The translations under genes and the position numbers were made by a program. DNA of 64,000 bases, taken from IMG/VR virus record IMGVR_UViG_3300047388_000429, positions 1 through 64,000 of that record. One strand, 5' to 3'. The notes beneath the pieces were generated by a model, which was given only the letters and a program-made list of their open reading frames with translations, ran no database searches and was not told the origin of the DNA. The DNA is from a virus. Numbering within the stretch: position 1 is the stretch's first letter; each line of letters starts with the position of its first letter. Of this stretch, positions 55,074 to 63,899 are shown one piece after another.

Positions 55074-56314
55074 ATGAACCACCCATTTTTCTTCTTGATC
55101 AGGGGAGCAAGCGCGTATCGGCAGGCGTCGATCCCGTGGTCATATTTTGATATTATGTCCGGAAGCACATCGCGTGTCAATCTGTCGATCTTATACCGGT
55201 ACGATCTCATTTCCTGAATAAGGTTAACGCAGCGCGGGTGGATCACGATATTGTAGCTCTTCATGATCGTGATCCCGTCCTCGACGCTCCCGCTCCATTT
55301 CTCTGCGGCCTCGATGTCGAACCCGCGGGCCTTGAGGTGCGCGATCGTCTCCGGCCGCGAGCAGTCGGCGCGTATTTTGTATCTCCGCGAGTCCGGAATC
55401 TTATCGTACATCTTCGGCATGTCGTCGAGCATGACGCCAATACCATATTCTTCATATTCGATGTAGAGATTCCTGTCCTTGATCCAGACCTTGACCAGCG
55501 TGTTCGGGTCCTGCGAGAACCCGAAGTCGGCCCCGAAGTACGGGCCATCCCAGTCCGGCTCGGGGGTAAAGCTCTCGACGCGATAACAGCCGGAGAAGAT
55601 GATCGCGTCCGTGCGCCCGACCTCGACTCCCATGTAGACGTGGGCGTGCTTCTCCGGCCGGTCTTTCTCCATGGCCGCCGCGTCCTTCAGGAATTGCGGG
55701 CCCAGCCATTCCGGCGGCGACTGCTTGTAATTGCTCTGGTGGACCAGCCGCGAGGGGTCGACGCGACGCGCCTCCTCGTTGATCCACGCGAAGGGCTCGG
55801 CCGGCGGGTTGTAGGTCACGAATTCCGTGAACACGGTGCCCCCACGGAGAACCGAGATCCGGACGCTCTCCATTTCCTCGAGATCCGTGTACTCCGCCCC
55901 TTCCTCGAACCACAGATATTTCAAATACCCCTTTTTGGTCTTCACGGATTTCATCTTCTGCGCGTCGTCGAGGCCGCGGAGCATGATCTTCTGGCCGGTC
56001 GGCAGATACGTGATCTCGTCGTCGCTCTTGTGGGTCTTGAAGAACAAGGACCATCCGAGCTTGTCTATCGCCCACTCGAAGGTCGGGCGCACACTGTCCT
56101 TCAGGGACGCCGCGGTCTTTCTGAAAGCGATGCCGTTCGCCAGCGGGTCCTCGACTATCCCCTTCACGATCTCGATGGCCGTGAACGAGGACTTCAAGGA
56201 CCCACGGCCGCCGCGCAGCCAGAACGAAGAATAGACGTTAGCGCGTATCGCGTTGTGGACCCCGTAAAACGCGGGACCGATCAGGTCCGTGAGCTGGACA
56301 CCATCACTCGACAT
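55070..56314 (-). CDS. terL: terminase large subunit
   Basis: 414 residues, PBSX-type. Walker A GGRGSLKS at 35-42, Walker B/catalytic FEEGAE near 136, coupling motif VTYNPP near 168, and nuclease acids in GADFGFSQDP (near 260), ADCSRPETI and DHGIDACRYA. It packages DNA into the prohead using ATP and cuts concatemers. Confidence 0.92.
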   Translation of the reverse strand: MSSDGVQLTDLIGPAFYGVHNAIRANVYSSFWLRGGRGSLKSSFTAIEIVKGIVEDPLANGIAFRKTAASLKDSVRPTFEWAIDKLGWSLFFKTHKSDDEITYLPTGQKIMLRGLDDAQKMKSVKTKKGYLKYLWFEEGAEYTDLEEMESVRISVLRGGTVFTEFVTYNPPAEPFAWINEEARRVDPSRLVHQSNYKQSPPEWLGPQFLKDAAAMEKDRPEKHAHVYMGVEVGRTDAIIFSGCYRVESFTPEPDWDGPYFGADFGFSQDPNTLVKVWIKDRNLYIEYEEYGIGVMLDDMPKMYDKIPDSRRYKIRADCSRPETIAHLKARGFDIEAAEKWSGSVEDGITIMKSYNIVIHPRCVNLIQEMRSYRYKIDRLTRDVLPDIISKYDHGIDACRYALAPLIKKKNGWFM

Positions 56315-56708
56315 CGATCACCGCCGGAAGCGGAGCAGGGACGTCAATTATTTTTTGATCGGCCGGTATGTTGTCGATGACGACGACGCTCGGGAGCGCC
56401 GATGCGACGCCGCCGGTGTCGTCGCTGAATTTGAATTTCCGCTCCATGTACCGGTTGATCGTCAGGCTGTCACCGGCCTTGACGAGCTTCATCCAGCCCT
56501 TGAGGACCTCGGCGTCGACGATGGTCTCCGCGTTCTCGAGTTCGCGCGCGTAATGCTTATAGAGCGTGGGCTTCGTGATATTCAGGGCCGCGCAGATCCG
56601 GTGATGAGGGATCCGGAACGCCGAGAGCATGGTCACGGCCCCGCGCGTTCCCTCATTTGGAATGTGCGCGTTCCCGTGTTTTTTGTTCTGCTCTTCTTCA
56701 TCCTGCAC
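56304..56708 (-). CDS. terS: terminase small subunit-like HTH protein
   Basis: 134 residues. RGAVTMLSAFRIPHHRICAA and NITKPTLYKHYARELENAE form an HTH followed by an oligomerisation helix, as in phage small terminases. It overlaps the TerL start by 11 bases, the usual order. Confidence 0.72.
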   Translation of the reverse strand: MQDEEEQNKKHGNAHIPNEGTRGAVTMLSAFRIPHHRICAALNITKPTLYKHYARELENAETIVDAEVLKGWMKLVKAGDSLTINRYMERKFKFSDDTGGVASALPSVVVIDNIPADQKIIDVPAPLPAVIDVE

Positions 56709-56710
56709 GT

Positions 56711-56917
56711 CTACGCTCCGGCCTCTACGATTTGATTCTTGACCGCCAATCCTTTGTTGTACGCGCGGACGAGGACGGCGACCATCCCGCGGGCTGTCGA
56801 GTCCGCCTGGCTCCCGTAATTCGGATCGCAGGCGCGGCGCTTGAACAGCGCATGATTGTTTTTAAGGATTTCGGCGCGACGAGTCGTATCTTTGAACCTG
56901 AACTCGTTTTCGTTCAT
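56711..56917 (-). CDS. 68-residue protein of unknown function
   Basis: Start at ATG 56917, after AGGTGAC; charged, helical (RRAEILKNNHALFKRRA). No family recognised. Confidence 0.45.
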   Translation of the reverse strand: MNENEFRFKDTTRRAEILKNNHALFKRRACDPNYGSQADSTARGMVAVLVRAYNKGLAVKNQIVEAGA

Positions 56918-56918
56918 G

Positions 56919-57170
56919 TCACCTGACCACACACAGATCGGCCACGGTTTTCAGGAGCGCCGCCGTGATCATCCCGAAATACTTGTTTCCCGCGGCGTCC
57001 ACGAATTGAATGTCCACGGTGTCGTTGCCCGCACAGGTCCCGTTGCGGACGATCACCGCTTTTTGTAGCGACACTTCGCTGAACCCTTCTCCGCCGCGGG
57101 TTCCGTTCCGGTAATCCGGTGCGACCTCGGAGCTCTCGCAGATCTGGATGTCGATGCAGTTCGTTCCCAT
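56919..57170 (-). CDS. 83-residue cysteine-containing protein
   Basis: Start at ATG 57170 behind AAGGAATAAC. CIDIQICESSEVAPDYRNGT and VIVRNGTCAGNDTVDIQFVD suggest a small beta fold with several Cys. Not recognised. Confidence 0.5.
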   Translation of the reverse strand: MGTNCIDIQICESSEVAPDYRNGTRGGEGFSEVSLQKAVIVRNGTCAGNDTVDIQFVDAAGNKYFGMITAALLKTVADLCVVR

Positions 57171-57171
57171 G

Positions 57172-57504
57172 TTATTCCTTCTCGCCGCTGAGTTCGCTGA
57201 TCTTTTGACGGAGATCCACGTTCTCTGATTCATAGACACCGTTTTCGGTCTTAAGGTCCTCACATGATTTACGGAGGTCCGTGTTCTCCTGCGTCAGCTT
57301 GGCCTCCGTGGCCTCGAGGTCGGCGACCTGCTTCTTCAGAGCAGCGAGTTCTTCCTGCAGGACCGTCGATTGTTTTTCCGGTCCGGCGCTCGCGCTTTGA
57401 ATCATGGCGCTGCAAATAATATGCTCAGGCGTTCCGGCGCTGAATTTGTTTAGGCCGGCTTGAGCCAAGTGGACGGCAGCGTTCATGTCGATTTTTTTAG
57501 TCAT
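57172..57504 (-). CDS. 110-residue coiled-coil protein
   Basis: The C-terminal two thirds are one coiled coil (LQEELAALKKQVADLEATEA...). Overlaps the next start by four bases. Function unknown. Confidence 0.5.
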   Translation of the reverse strand: MTKKIDMNAAVHLAQAGLNKFSAGTPEHIICSAMIQSASAGPEKQSTVLQEELAALKKQVADLEATEAKLTQENTDLRKSCEDLKTENGVYESENVDLRQKISELSGEKE

Positions 57505-57737
57505 GTTATTTTCCCTTCTAGGTTTACAGTAAATAATTCAGCACATTGTGCAGACATCGGTTTGCTTTTTTCTTTCTGGGCGTTTGCCAAGACTTCAAGA
57601 GCATCCGCGAGGCGCCCGACGTTTTTGGTCAGCGAAAATATTTCGGTGAGCGCCGCCTTAAGAAGTGGCTTATCCGCTTCAGGTTGATCGCTGATAAGAT
57701 AATAAATGAATTTATCAGTTTCCGTGAATTCAGTCAT
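57501..57737 (-). CDS. 78-residue helical protein
   Basis: ATG 57737, preceded by AGAGGTG; a GTG six bases earlier is possible. Helical (LKAALTEIFSLTKNVGRLAD). Not recognised. Confidence 0.45.
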   Translation of the reverse strand: MTEFTETDKFIYYLISDQPEADKPLLKAALTEIFSLTKNVGRLADALEVLANAQKEKSKPMSAQCAELFTVNLEGKIT

Positions 57738-57739
57738 AA

Positions 57740-57898
57740 TCACCTCTTTAGGTAAGCGGCTTCGAGATTGCTGATGCCGTCGAGCACCTTTTTGATCGTC
57801 GCTCGGTTACATTTGTCGAATTCATAATAATTGTAGCCACATAGTTTGCGCAAACGCCGATTCCAAGAGTGCCAGCCTATCCGACATAGAAATTTCAT
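57740..57898 (-). CDS. 52-residue cysteine-rich protein
   Basis: KFLCRIGWHSWNRRLRKLCG has C...H and later C residues that could bind metal. Coupled to its neighbours by ATGA or near overlap. Confidence 0.45.
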   Translation of the reverse strand: MKFLCRIGWHSWNRRLRKLCGYNYYEFDKCNRATIKKVLDGISNLEAAYLKR

Positions 57899-58071
57899 TT
57901 TATCTCCACGCATGAATACGTTATTTCTCCGCCCATGATATCAGGGAGCGCTTCTTTGGCGGCGATGATGCCCGCTGAAAGACAGGTCGGCTGTGACTTG
58001 AAATCAGGAACCTGTGTAATAGCTACGCCCGTATGAGTGGTTACGACAAGGATCAAGGTCCAATGGATCAT
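57895..58071 (-). CDS. 58-residue protein with hydrophobic N-terminus
   Basis: HWTLILVVTTHTGVAITQVP suggests export or anchoring; two Cys follow. ATGA overlaps on both sides. Confidence 0.45.
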   Translation of the reverse strand: MIHWTLILVVTTHTGVAITQVPDFKSQPTCLSAGIIAAKEALPDIMGGEITYSCVEIK

Positions 58072-58292
58072 TTCTGCCCCCGCAGGTGGCCGTTATAACG
58101 CTTCGGAAGCTGATAAACGTCGGCGCGAACCGGCTCCGGCGGCCGTTTTATCTCGGGGGCGGTCGCTAAAACCCTAAAAATGCCGTTTTCTCGATAAAAA
58201 ACGGCCGTAAAATCGGATCCACGCGCGAAATCCGCGGATATTGTCGGTATTCTTGCCGATTCTTCGATGCAATTCCCTGTTATTTTGCTCAT
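58068..58292 (-). CDS. 74-residue protein of unknown function
   Basis: It begins MSKITGNCIEESARIPTI and ends in a basic stretch. Overlaps the methylase fragment as ATGA. Confidence 0.45.
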   Translation of the reverse strand: MSKITGNCIEESARIPTISADFARGSDFTAVFYRENGIFRVLATAPEIKRPPEPVRADVYQLPKRYNGHLRGQK

Positions 58293-58576
58293 ACTGCGGT
58301 CTCCGCCGTGAATGGCGCGCCGGATACGGCGTGGACCGCGCGCTCGCCGGTCAGCTTCTCCCAGCGGGAGACGATGATATCCACATAAGCGGGGTTGAGC
58401 TCGCAGCCGTAACAGACGCGTCCCGAGGTCTCGGCGGCGATGACCGTGGTGCCGGATCCCAAAAACGGGTCGTAGACGAGCGCGCCAGGCTCCGAGTTAT
58501 TGAGCATCGGGATCCGCATGCAGTCGACGGGCTTTTGGGTGCTGTGGCCGGTCTCGCTCTTCTGCGACTCGCCGGT
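58289..58576 (-). pseudogene. C-terminal fragment of a second DNA methylase
   Basis: About 95 residues from KTGESQKSETGHSTQKP to the stop carry HSTQKPV, VYDPFLGSGTTVIAAE and ELNPAYVDIIVSRW, the SAM-binding end of beta-class methylases. There is no catalytic DPPY half and no ribosome site. A PD-(D/E)XK endonuclease gene abuts it at the point where the other half should lie. The fragment differs clearly from the intact methylase at 59053, so it is a remnant of another gene. Confidence 0.65.
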
Positions 58577-58577
58577 C

Positions 58578-59021
58578 TTAGATTGTTTGGAGAAATTTAT
58601 CGAACGAGAAATCGTCGATGTATGGGGCGATGTATCCAGAATTTTGTTTGTAAGTGCAGCGGCGATCACGGAGAATGATCGTCTTAGCCACTTCTTTTTT
58701 GAACGGCACATAGGCGACTTGTTTTGTGTCCAGCGCAACGAGCGCAAATCCATCGAATTCGCCGACCTCATAATTCCGCTCGCCTTTCTTTCCGGCACGC
58801 CGAACATGGAACAGATAAGTTGGTGTCCTATATGTGAGATTGATGTGGCGTGGTTGAAGCGTGGCTTTGACCTGAAAACGGAATAACCGTCTTTCAGTAT
58901 CAACGACAAGATCGTAATTACATCCTTGATCTGTGAGAAAGCATTTGCGTTTCTGCAGAATGAGATCGGCCATGACGATAAATTCACCGGCGCGCCCGAT
59001 ATTGAGTTCGTGACTTTCCAT
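58578..59021 (-). CDS. PD-(D/E)XK homing-type endonuclease
   Basis: 147 residues. GRAGEFIVMADLILQKRKCF (E...), CNYDLVVDTERRLFRFQVKA (D...Q-V-K) and a Tyr-rich C-terminus match the phage/intron PDDEXK_5 family, which includes homing endonucleases. It lies immediately before a truncated methylase fragment. AT-rich compared with the fragment. Confidence 0.72.
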   Translation of the reverse strand: MESHELNIGRAGEFIVMADLILQKRKCFLTDQGCNYDLVVDTERRLFRFQVKATLQPRHINLTYRTPTYLFHVRRAGKKGERNYEVGEFDGFALVALDTKQVAYVPFKKEVAKTIILRDRRCTYKQNSGYIAPYIDDFSFDKFLQTI

Positions 59022-59052
59022 GATTTAATGGTTACATGGGACGTAATCATTG

Positions 59053-60231
59053 TCAAGCAGACTCCTTCCAAGGTAATCCGGTTACGACATGAAATGCTTC
59101 TTTTCCGGTCAGAGCCATCCAGCGTTTGATGATCACATCGCAGTAATGCGGCACAAGCTCTATTATCCGGCATTGGCGATTCATCTTCTCGCAAGCGATA
59201 AGAGTTGATCCGCTGCCGCCGAACATATCGAGAATGATATTGCAATCCTCGCCATATTTTTCGATACACCACTCAGCGAGAGCCACAGGTTTCTGTGTGG
59301 GATGGACACGTTTTTCTCCGTGTTCGGATTTTTTAAGCATCCCCATCCATTGATGTCTGAAAATTCTGACCGCCGATTTTTGATTCGTCCAGGCAAGCTC
59401 GGCGTCAGCAAAATCAGTCGTGCTGTTTTCTTTGTCCCAGACAACCCAGCAATTGCTATCCGGTAAGTGACTGGCGTAATAATTGCCACCCCAGATTATT
59501 TCTGTTTTTGCCCGGAGCGTCTTAATCACATGGATGGCCTCGACAGCGACATCAACGGAATCATCTCCAGCCACTGGCGCATACGTTCCGGTTTTGGCTA
59601 GTTTTCCGGTGCCAATTTTCCCTCGTTTTGAAACTATACTAATTCCGTAAGGTAGGTCTGTGTAAACCATATCCACTTTGTCACCGGCCAATAATTTCTC
59701 AACATCGGTCACCGATGTCGAATCCCCGCAGGCCACACGATGGGCCCCGAGTTGCCAGATGTCCCCCAGCACGGAGACGGGCACAACGGGCGGCTCCGGT
59801 AGATCATCCTCGGCGACCTCTGCGGTCCCGAGTCCGCTTATTTTCCCGATTTCTAAACCGGTGAAGCCGGTTAAATCCATGTTGAACCCCATGGCCGCGA
59901 TTCCCGACAATTCGGCGGCCAGAATATCGTCGTCCCATTCCGCATCAAGAGCTGAACGGTTGTCCCAGATCACTAAAGCCCTTTTCTGAACTTCAGTAAG
60001 TCCTGATATCCGAACGGCCGGCGCAATAGGAATTTCGGCTTTAATCGCCGCCTTCTGGCGCGCGTGTCCGGCGAGAATCATATCGTTCTCATCGATGATG
60101 ATAGGGGCTGTCCAACCGTATTCTTTGATTCCGCGCACAAGCTTGTCGATCTGCTCATCGCTGTGCTTGCGGCTGTTCTTGTCATATGGTTTTAAAGTAT
60201 TAACGTAAACTTCACAGTTCTCGCGGTTCAT
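59053..60231 (-). CDS. ParB-domain DNA methyltransferase
   Basis: 392 residues. The N-terminal ParB-like domain has VNTLKPYDKNSRKHSDEQID, ILAGHARQKAAI and QKRALVIWDNRSAL. A methylase follows with VYTDLPYG (catalytic motif IV, here D-L-P-Y), HPTQKPVAL and MFGGSGSTLIA. Such ParB-methylases are widespread in phages and prophages. The catalytic D-P-P-Y has Leu at the second position, which related active enzymes also tolerate. Confidence 0.88.
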   Translation of the reverse strand: MNRENCEVYVNTLKPYDKNSRKHSDEQIDKLVRGIKEYGWTAPIIIDENDMILAGHARQKAAIKAEIPIAPAVRISGLTEVQKRALVIWDNRSALDAEWDDDILAAELSGIAAMGFNMDLTGFTGLEIGKISGLGTAEVAEDDLPEPPVVPVSVLGDIWQLGAHRVACGDSTSVTDVEKLLAGDKVDMVYTDLPYGISIVSKRGKIGTGKLAKTGTYAPVAGDDSVDVAVEAIHVIKTLRAKTEIIWGGNYYASHLPDSNCWVVWDKENSTTDFADAELAWTNQKSAVRIFRHQWMGMLKKSEHGEKRVHPTQKPVALAEWCIEKYGEDCNIILDMFGGSGSTLIACEKMNRQCRIIELVPHYCDVIIKRWMALTGKEAFHVVTGLPWKESA

Positions 60232-60406
60232 TTTTATCCTCCATAGCTCGTCTGTTTTCTTGCCTCGTCTTGCCCCCTAATCGCCCCGCACAGCGATTGC
60301 ACATCTCGCTCTTGCTATCCTTGCGCACCAGTTTTTGTTTACCGCACCCAGCGCAGATTATAGGCTTTTTAGGGCGTATTTTGGGAATGGTTAACCGTTT
60401 GGCCAT
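60212..60406 (-). CDS. 64-residue zinc-ribbon protein
   Basis: CAGCGKQKLVRKDSKSEMCNRC gives two CxxC pairs with a basic surround, likely a DNA- or RNA-binding ribbon. It overlaps the ParB-methylase start by 20 bases and starts the leftward operon; a weak promoter (TTGCAG, 19 bp, CATAAT) lies at 60459-60429. Confidence 0.6.
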   Translation of the reverse strand: MAKRLTIPKIRPKKPIICAGCGKQKLVRKDSKSEMCNRCAGRLGGKTRQENRRAMEDKNEPREL

Positions 60407-60534
60407 GAGAATTATCCTTCAATTATTGATTATGCACGATTTTATTTTTCTGTCTGCAAAAATCGTTTACCGAACGGTTAAGGAATAAATGGAGATTATG
60501 GGATAGTGCGCATTGTCTAATATTTATGTAACAT

Positions 60535-60819
60535 TTCGACACGCATTCGACACCTCTTTCGACATACTAAGTATTTGATTTAATTTAACGATTAAGAGAA
60601 TGTCGAAATGTCGAAGCTTTTTTCGCACCACAAGAGCTATGAATACGTAGAAATGTAATAACATAAATACAGATTTTTATCTTTTCTCATGTATATATAT
60701 ATTTCTTTAGACATATTAGACAATACAACAAGAGAGCAGGTAAGTATTTTAAATCACTAAGAAAAAGATGTCGAAAAAGATGTCGAAACTAATAGCATAA
60801 TCATTCGACATTTTCGACA
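60535..60819. repeat. nine iterons TTCGACA
   Basis: Forward copies at 60535, 60546, 60558, 60804 and 60813; reverse copies (TGTCGAA) at 60601, 60609, 60769 and 60781. They form clusters with centre spacings of 8-12 bp, so sites face similar sides of the helix. The two outer groups flank the AT-rich stretch. Confidence 0.85.
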
Positions 60820-60828
60820 TTTTGTCCC

Positions 60829-60856
60829 TTGACCACTATCAAATTCAATTTATACT
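60829..60856 (+). promoter_or_regulatory. promoter of the replication operon
   Basis: TTGACC, 16 bp and TATACT (60851-60856). Two iterons end ten bases before the -35 box, so the iteron-binding protein could also regulate this promoter. Confidence 0.6.
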
Positions 60857-60910
60857 GATCCTTGTTGATCGCCGTCAAAGCCAGTTCTTGGCAAAAATAG
60901 TGGGTTTTAA

Positions 60911-62779
60911 GTGTCAGATTCGAATCAAGATGGTGCTGCGCAAGCAAGCATCGATCCAGACCGGACGCCTTTTGCAGCGCAACCCGCCGCAGATGACGAT
61001 CAACACCGGTCTGGATCACCTTTTGGGGATGGCTGGGAACTCGACTACGGGCCCGCCGAAGAAGTAATTATAGAAAAAACGGACTGGCCTTTCAAATGTC
61101 TGGGATACGACCATGGCCAATATTATTTTTTATCCAAAGCCTCAAATCAGATCCTGCACTTTCCGGCATCTGGGCTCGTCAAAGCAAATTTGCGCTCAAT
61201 AGCGCCGCTGGAATGGTGGTACGAGTTTTTTCCAAAGAAGGATAAAAAGAAGAACGATAAGGGCGAACTCGAGGATGTCGTAGTCGGCATCAACTGGGAC
61301 CAGGCCGTCAATGATATTCTGGATAAATCCCATAAGGCAGGAGTATTCCACGCCGACAACAGACAACGCGGATGCGGGGTCTGGGCTGAAAAACGGGGTC
61401 CCCTTATCCATTGCGGAAATAAGCTGATATACCTCGGCCAAGAATATACGGCATTCGATTATGAGTCCCATTTCATCTATGAGGCGGCACCCCCACGATT
61501 CAGGATCGCCGCCAAAGGATTGACCACCGAAGAATCGCGGCTGCTCTATAAAATTTGCACCGAGGCTTCGTGGAAGGACCCCAAGAGCGGGAAGATCCTT
61601 GCCGGATGGATCGTCGCCTCGATCGTGGGTGGCTGCCTGAAATGGCGTCCCCATATCTGGATCATGGGCGAAAAAGGAAGCGGCAAGAGCTGGATAATCA
61701 CGGATGTCCTTACCAAGGTTTTTGGAAATCTCGCTTTTTTCCTCGGGGCCGGAAGCACAGAGGCGGGGATCCGCCAGAGCCTGCAGCACGACTGCCTTCC
61801 GGTGATCATGGATGAAATGGAGGGCGAGAGTCTCAAGGATAGCGAGATCCTTCAATCCATCATAACAATGTCCAGACGCTCATCGAGCGGCCAACGGATG
61901 GCCAAGGGAACCGCCGATGGTATAGCCCAGAGCTTTACCCTGCAGTCATCATTTTGTTTTGCGTCCATCAACCATTCTATTTCGCAAGGAGCCGACCAAA
62001 GCCGGATCAGTATCCTTGAATCACAAAAAGATGAACGGGATCCCGCGATATTCTCGGCCCTGGATAAATTGGCAACTAAGACCCTGACTCCCGAATATTC
62101 GGAACGTCTGCTGCGTCGTGTCATCGATGATCTGCCTAACATTTTGAAAAACATCACGACTTTCATGGAGGAGATCAGGGAGAAAATGAAGGACGCCCGT
62201 GCCTCTCAACAACTGGCACCACTTCTTGCCGGCATATTCTCTTTACAAAACGGGGGCCTTATTACCAGCGCAGCGGCAAGAAAATGGCTGGATAAAAATG
62301 ATTTCAAATCCTATACGGCGACCGAGGCGCAAAAAGATTGCGAGCGCGCCTTTGATTTTCTGATGACCACACGTATCCGTGTAATAGGTGCAAAAAAACA
62401 ATTTGATGTCCAGATCGGAAAGGCCATTTCAGTGGCGCTCGGAACCTCCGATGAAGAAGGATACACGAATAAAGAGGCGCGCGCCGCTCTCGATGCTATT
62501 GATATAAAGGTCAGAGAATATGTGTGGATCAGAAAACCATCCCAGCATATCAGTAAAATTTATAAGAACACGCCATGGGCAATTTCATGGGCAAACTCAC
62601 TTAGACTCAACGATTTTATAGGTGCCAGCGAATCATCCTGCAGAATAGGCAGCGGGACCGCACACGTTCTTATAATTGATCCAGCGAAATTTTCTGAGGA
62701 TATCAAACATTCGATAAAATCTGAGGAAGAGATAGCTCGGGAAAACTTGGCTAATGAACCAGATATACCTTTTAATTGA
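60911..62779 (+). CDS. replication ATPase/helicase-type protein (DUF927-like)
   Basis: 622 residues from GTG 60911, directly after an in-frame stop; no ribosome site is obvious. Walker A GEKGSGKS at 253-260 and Walker B LPVIMDEME at 296-304 lie in the context of phage superfamily III-like ATPases of the DUF927 type. The acidic N-terminal ~50 residues look disordered. No primase motif is seen. It probably loads or unwinds DNA at the adjacent iteron region. Confidence 0.72.
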   Translation: MSDSNQDGAAQASIDPDRTPFAAQPAADDDQHRSGSPFGDGWELDYGPAEEVIIEKTDWPFKCLGYDHGQYYFLSKASNQILHFPASGLVKANLRSIAPLEWWYEFFPKKDKKKNDKGELEDVVVGINWDQAVNDILDKSHKAGVFHADNRQRGCGVWAEKRGPLIHCGNKLIYLGQEYTAFDYESHFIYEAAPPRFRIAAKGLTTEESRLLYKICTEASWKDPKSGKILAGWIVASIVGGCLKWRPHIWIMGEKGSGKSWIITDVLTKVFGNLAFFLGAGSTEAGIRQSLQHDCLPVIMDEMEGESLKDSEILQSIITMSRRSSSGQRMAKGTADGIAQSFTLQSSFCFASINHSISQGADQSRISILESQKDERDPAIFSALDKLATKTLTPEYSERLLRRVIDDLPNILKNITTFMEEIREKMKDARASQQLAPLLAGIFSLQNGGLITSAAARKWLDKNDFKSYTATEAQKDCERAFDFLMTTRIRVIGAKKQFDVQIGKAISVALGTSDEEGYTNKEARAALDAIDIKVREYVWIRKPSQHISKIYKNTPWAISWANSLRLNDFIGASESSCRIGSGTAHVLIIDPAKFSEDIKHSIKSEEEIARENLANEPDIPFN

Positions 62780-62801
62780 AAACACAAGAAGGAGAACGAA
62801 G

Positions 62802-63011
62802 ATGAAAATTGAAGAAGTTATAGCTGCTAGTGAACTTATAAAAAATTATAAAGAACTAACCGACTGGGATGGATGTTTAGTCGGCTATCGTCCCGTCATC
62901 GAATGGGGTGACTTAAGATTTGAAATAACTCAAGAAGAAGCCGATATTCTTTTAAAAAATAGAATCGCTGTCCTTGCGGAGACGCTTAGAAGCAAGGGGG
63001 TTGAGGTTTGA
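62802..63011 (+). CDS. 69-residue protein of unknown function
   Basis: Start at ATG 62802 with AAGGAG eight bases upstream. VIEWGDLRFEITQEEADILL suggests a small alpha/beta fold. Unknown role. Confidence 0.5.
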   Translation: MKIEEVIAASELIKNYKELTDWDGCLVGYRPVIEWGDLRFEITQEEADILLKNRIAVLAETLRSKGVEV

Positions 63012-63045
63012 ATTTATCATCTCTATCTATACTTGTTGAGCCCAC

Positions 63046-63888
63046 ATGAATAAAGTGAAACGCCCCACAGTAACAGCCGAAATGGTCGCCCCTATACTGG
63101 CGCAAATGGATCCCAAAGAAGGAGACACGATAGCGGTCTGGTTTTCATGTGGAGCAGCGAGTGCCGTTGCGCTAAAGAAAACGCAGGAAAGGTATGGAAA
63201 TCTCTGTTCTATTAGAGCGATAAATAATCCAGTGATGGAAGAACATCCCGACAATAGAAGATTTTTAAAGGATGTTTCAAAATGGGTGGGCATAGAAATT
63301 GAAGAAGCTAAAAATCCTGAATGGCCGAACGCCAGTGCAAGAGAAGTCTGGGAAAAACGTAAATTTATGTCAGGTAAGGAAGGCGCTCCATGTACCGGCG
63401 CTCTCAAGCGCGAGGCGCGCCATTTGTGGGAATGCATTAATAAGACCGAATGGCTTGTCATGGGGTTCACAGAAGAAGAAACAAGAGATAGGTATTGGCC
63501 TTTTATATTTTTTGAACGGAGAAACACGCTCCCTATTTTACAGGATGCCAGGGTTTCAAAAGCAGACTGTTTTGAAATAGTGGGTGCTGCCGGAATTAAA
63601 CTTCCTGAAATATATGATCTGGGATATCCGAATGCAAATTGTATCGGGTGCGTAAAGGCATCAAGTCCCGCCTATTGGAATCACGTAAGAAAAATGCATC
63701 CCGAGGTTTTTAAAGATCGAGCCGAGCAATCCAGAAGGCTGGCAACCGGAAATTCCGGATACGGTAATAAGCTTGTCAGATATAAAGGAAAACGTATTTT
63801 TCTTGATGAACTACCAGAAGACGCGGTCGGAAGACCGATGAAAACCATGCAAACAGAATGCGGGATATTTTGTCCAACATTTAAATAA
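63046..63888 (+). CDS. PAPS-reductase-like adenine nucleotide alpha-hydrolase
   Basis: 280 residues. VWFSCGAASAVALKK is the S-G-x-x-S ATP-pyrophosphatase loop (residues ~31-45), and PNANCIGCVKASSPAYW provides a CxxC pair seen in the phage and DndC-like branches. The enzyme would activate a substrate with ATP; the thiol or sulfur acceptor is unknown. Sulfate reduction, thiolation of tRNA or DNA are all possible. A PRPP-synthetase-like gene follows. Confidence 0.75.
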   Translation: MNKVKRPTVTAEMVAPILAQMDPKEGDTIAVWFSCGAASAVALKKTQERYGNLCSIRAINNPVMEEHPDNRRFLKDVSKWVGIEIEEAKNPEWPNASAREVWEKRKFMSGKEGAPCTGALKREARHLWECINKTEWLVMGFTEEETRDRYWPFIFFERRNTLPILQDARVSKADCFEIVGAAGIKLPEIYDLGYPNANCIGCVKASSPAYWNHVRKMHPEVFKDRAEQSRRLATGNSGYGNKLVRYKGKRIFLDELPEDAVGRPMKTMQTECGIFCPTFK

Positions 63889-63899
63889 AGGAGAACGAG

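Larger units (their letters stand above)
60407..60910. other. 504-bp non-coding region, candidate replication origin
   Basis: No plausible gene is present. It divides two divergent operons and precedes the replication ATPase. It contains nine TTCGACA/TGTCGAA heptamers and a very AT-rich central stretch (about 60640-60760), the composition expected of a DNA-unwinding element. Origin function is inference. Confidence 0.55.

Noticed and set aside
55238-56380. 380-codon open frame opposite the large terminase gene
   Set aside because: It is the antisense shadow of a high-GC3 gene, with no ribosome site and an Arg/Val/Asp composition that mirrors terL codons.
58577-59272. Upstream extension of the methylase fragment frame
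   Set aside because: The frame stays open but reads antisense-like sequence of the endonuclease and of the intact methylase; no conserved residues.
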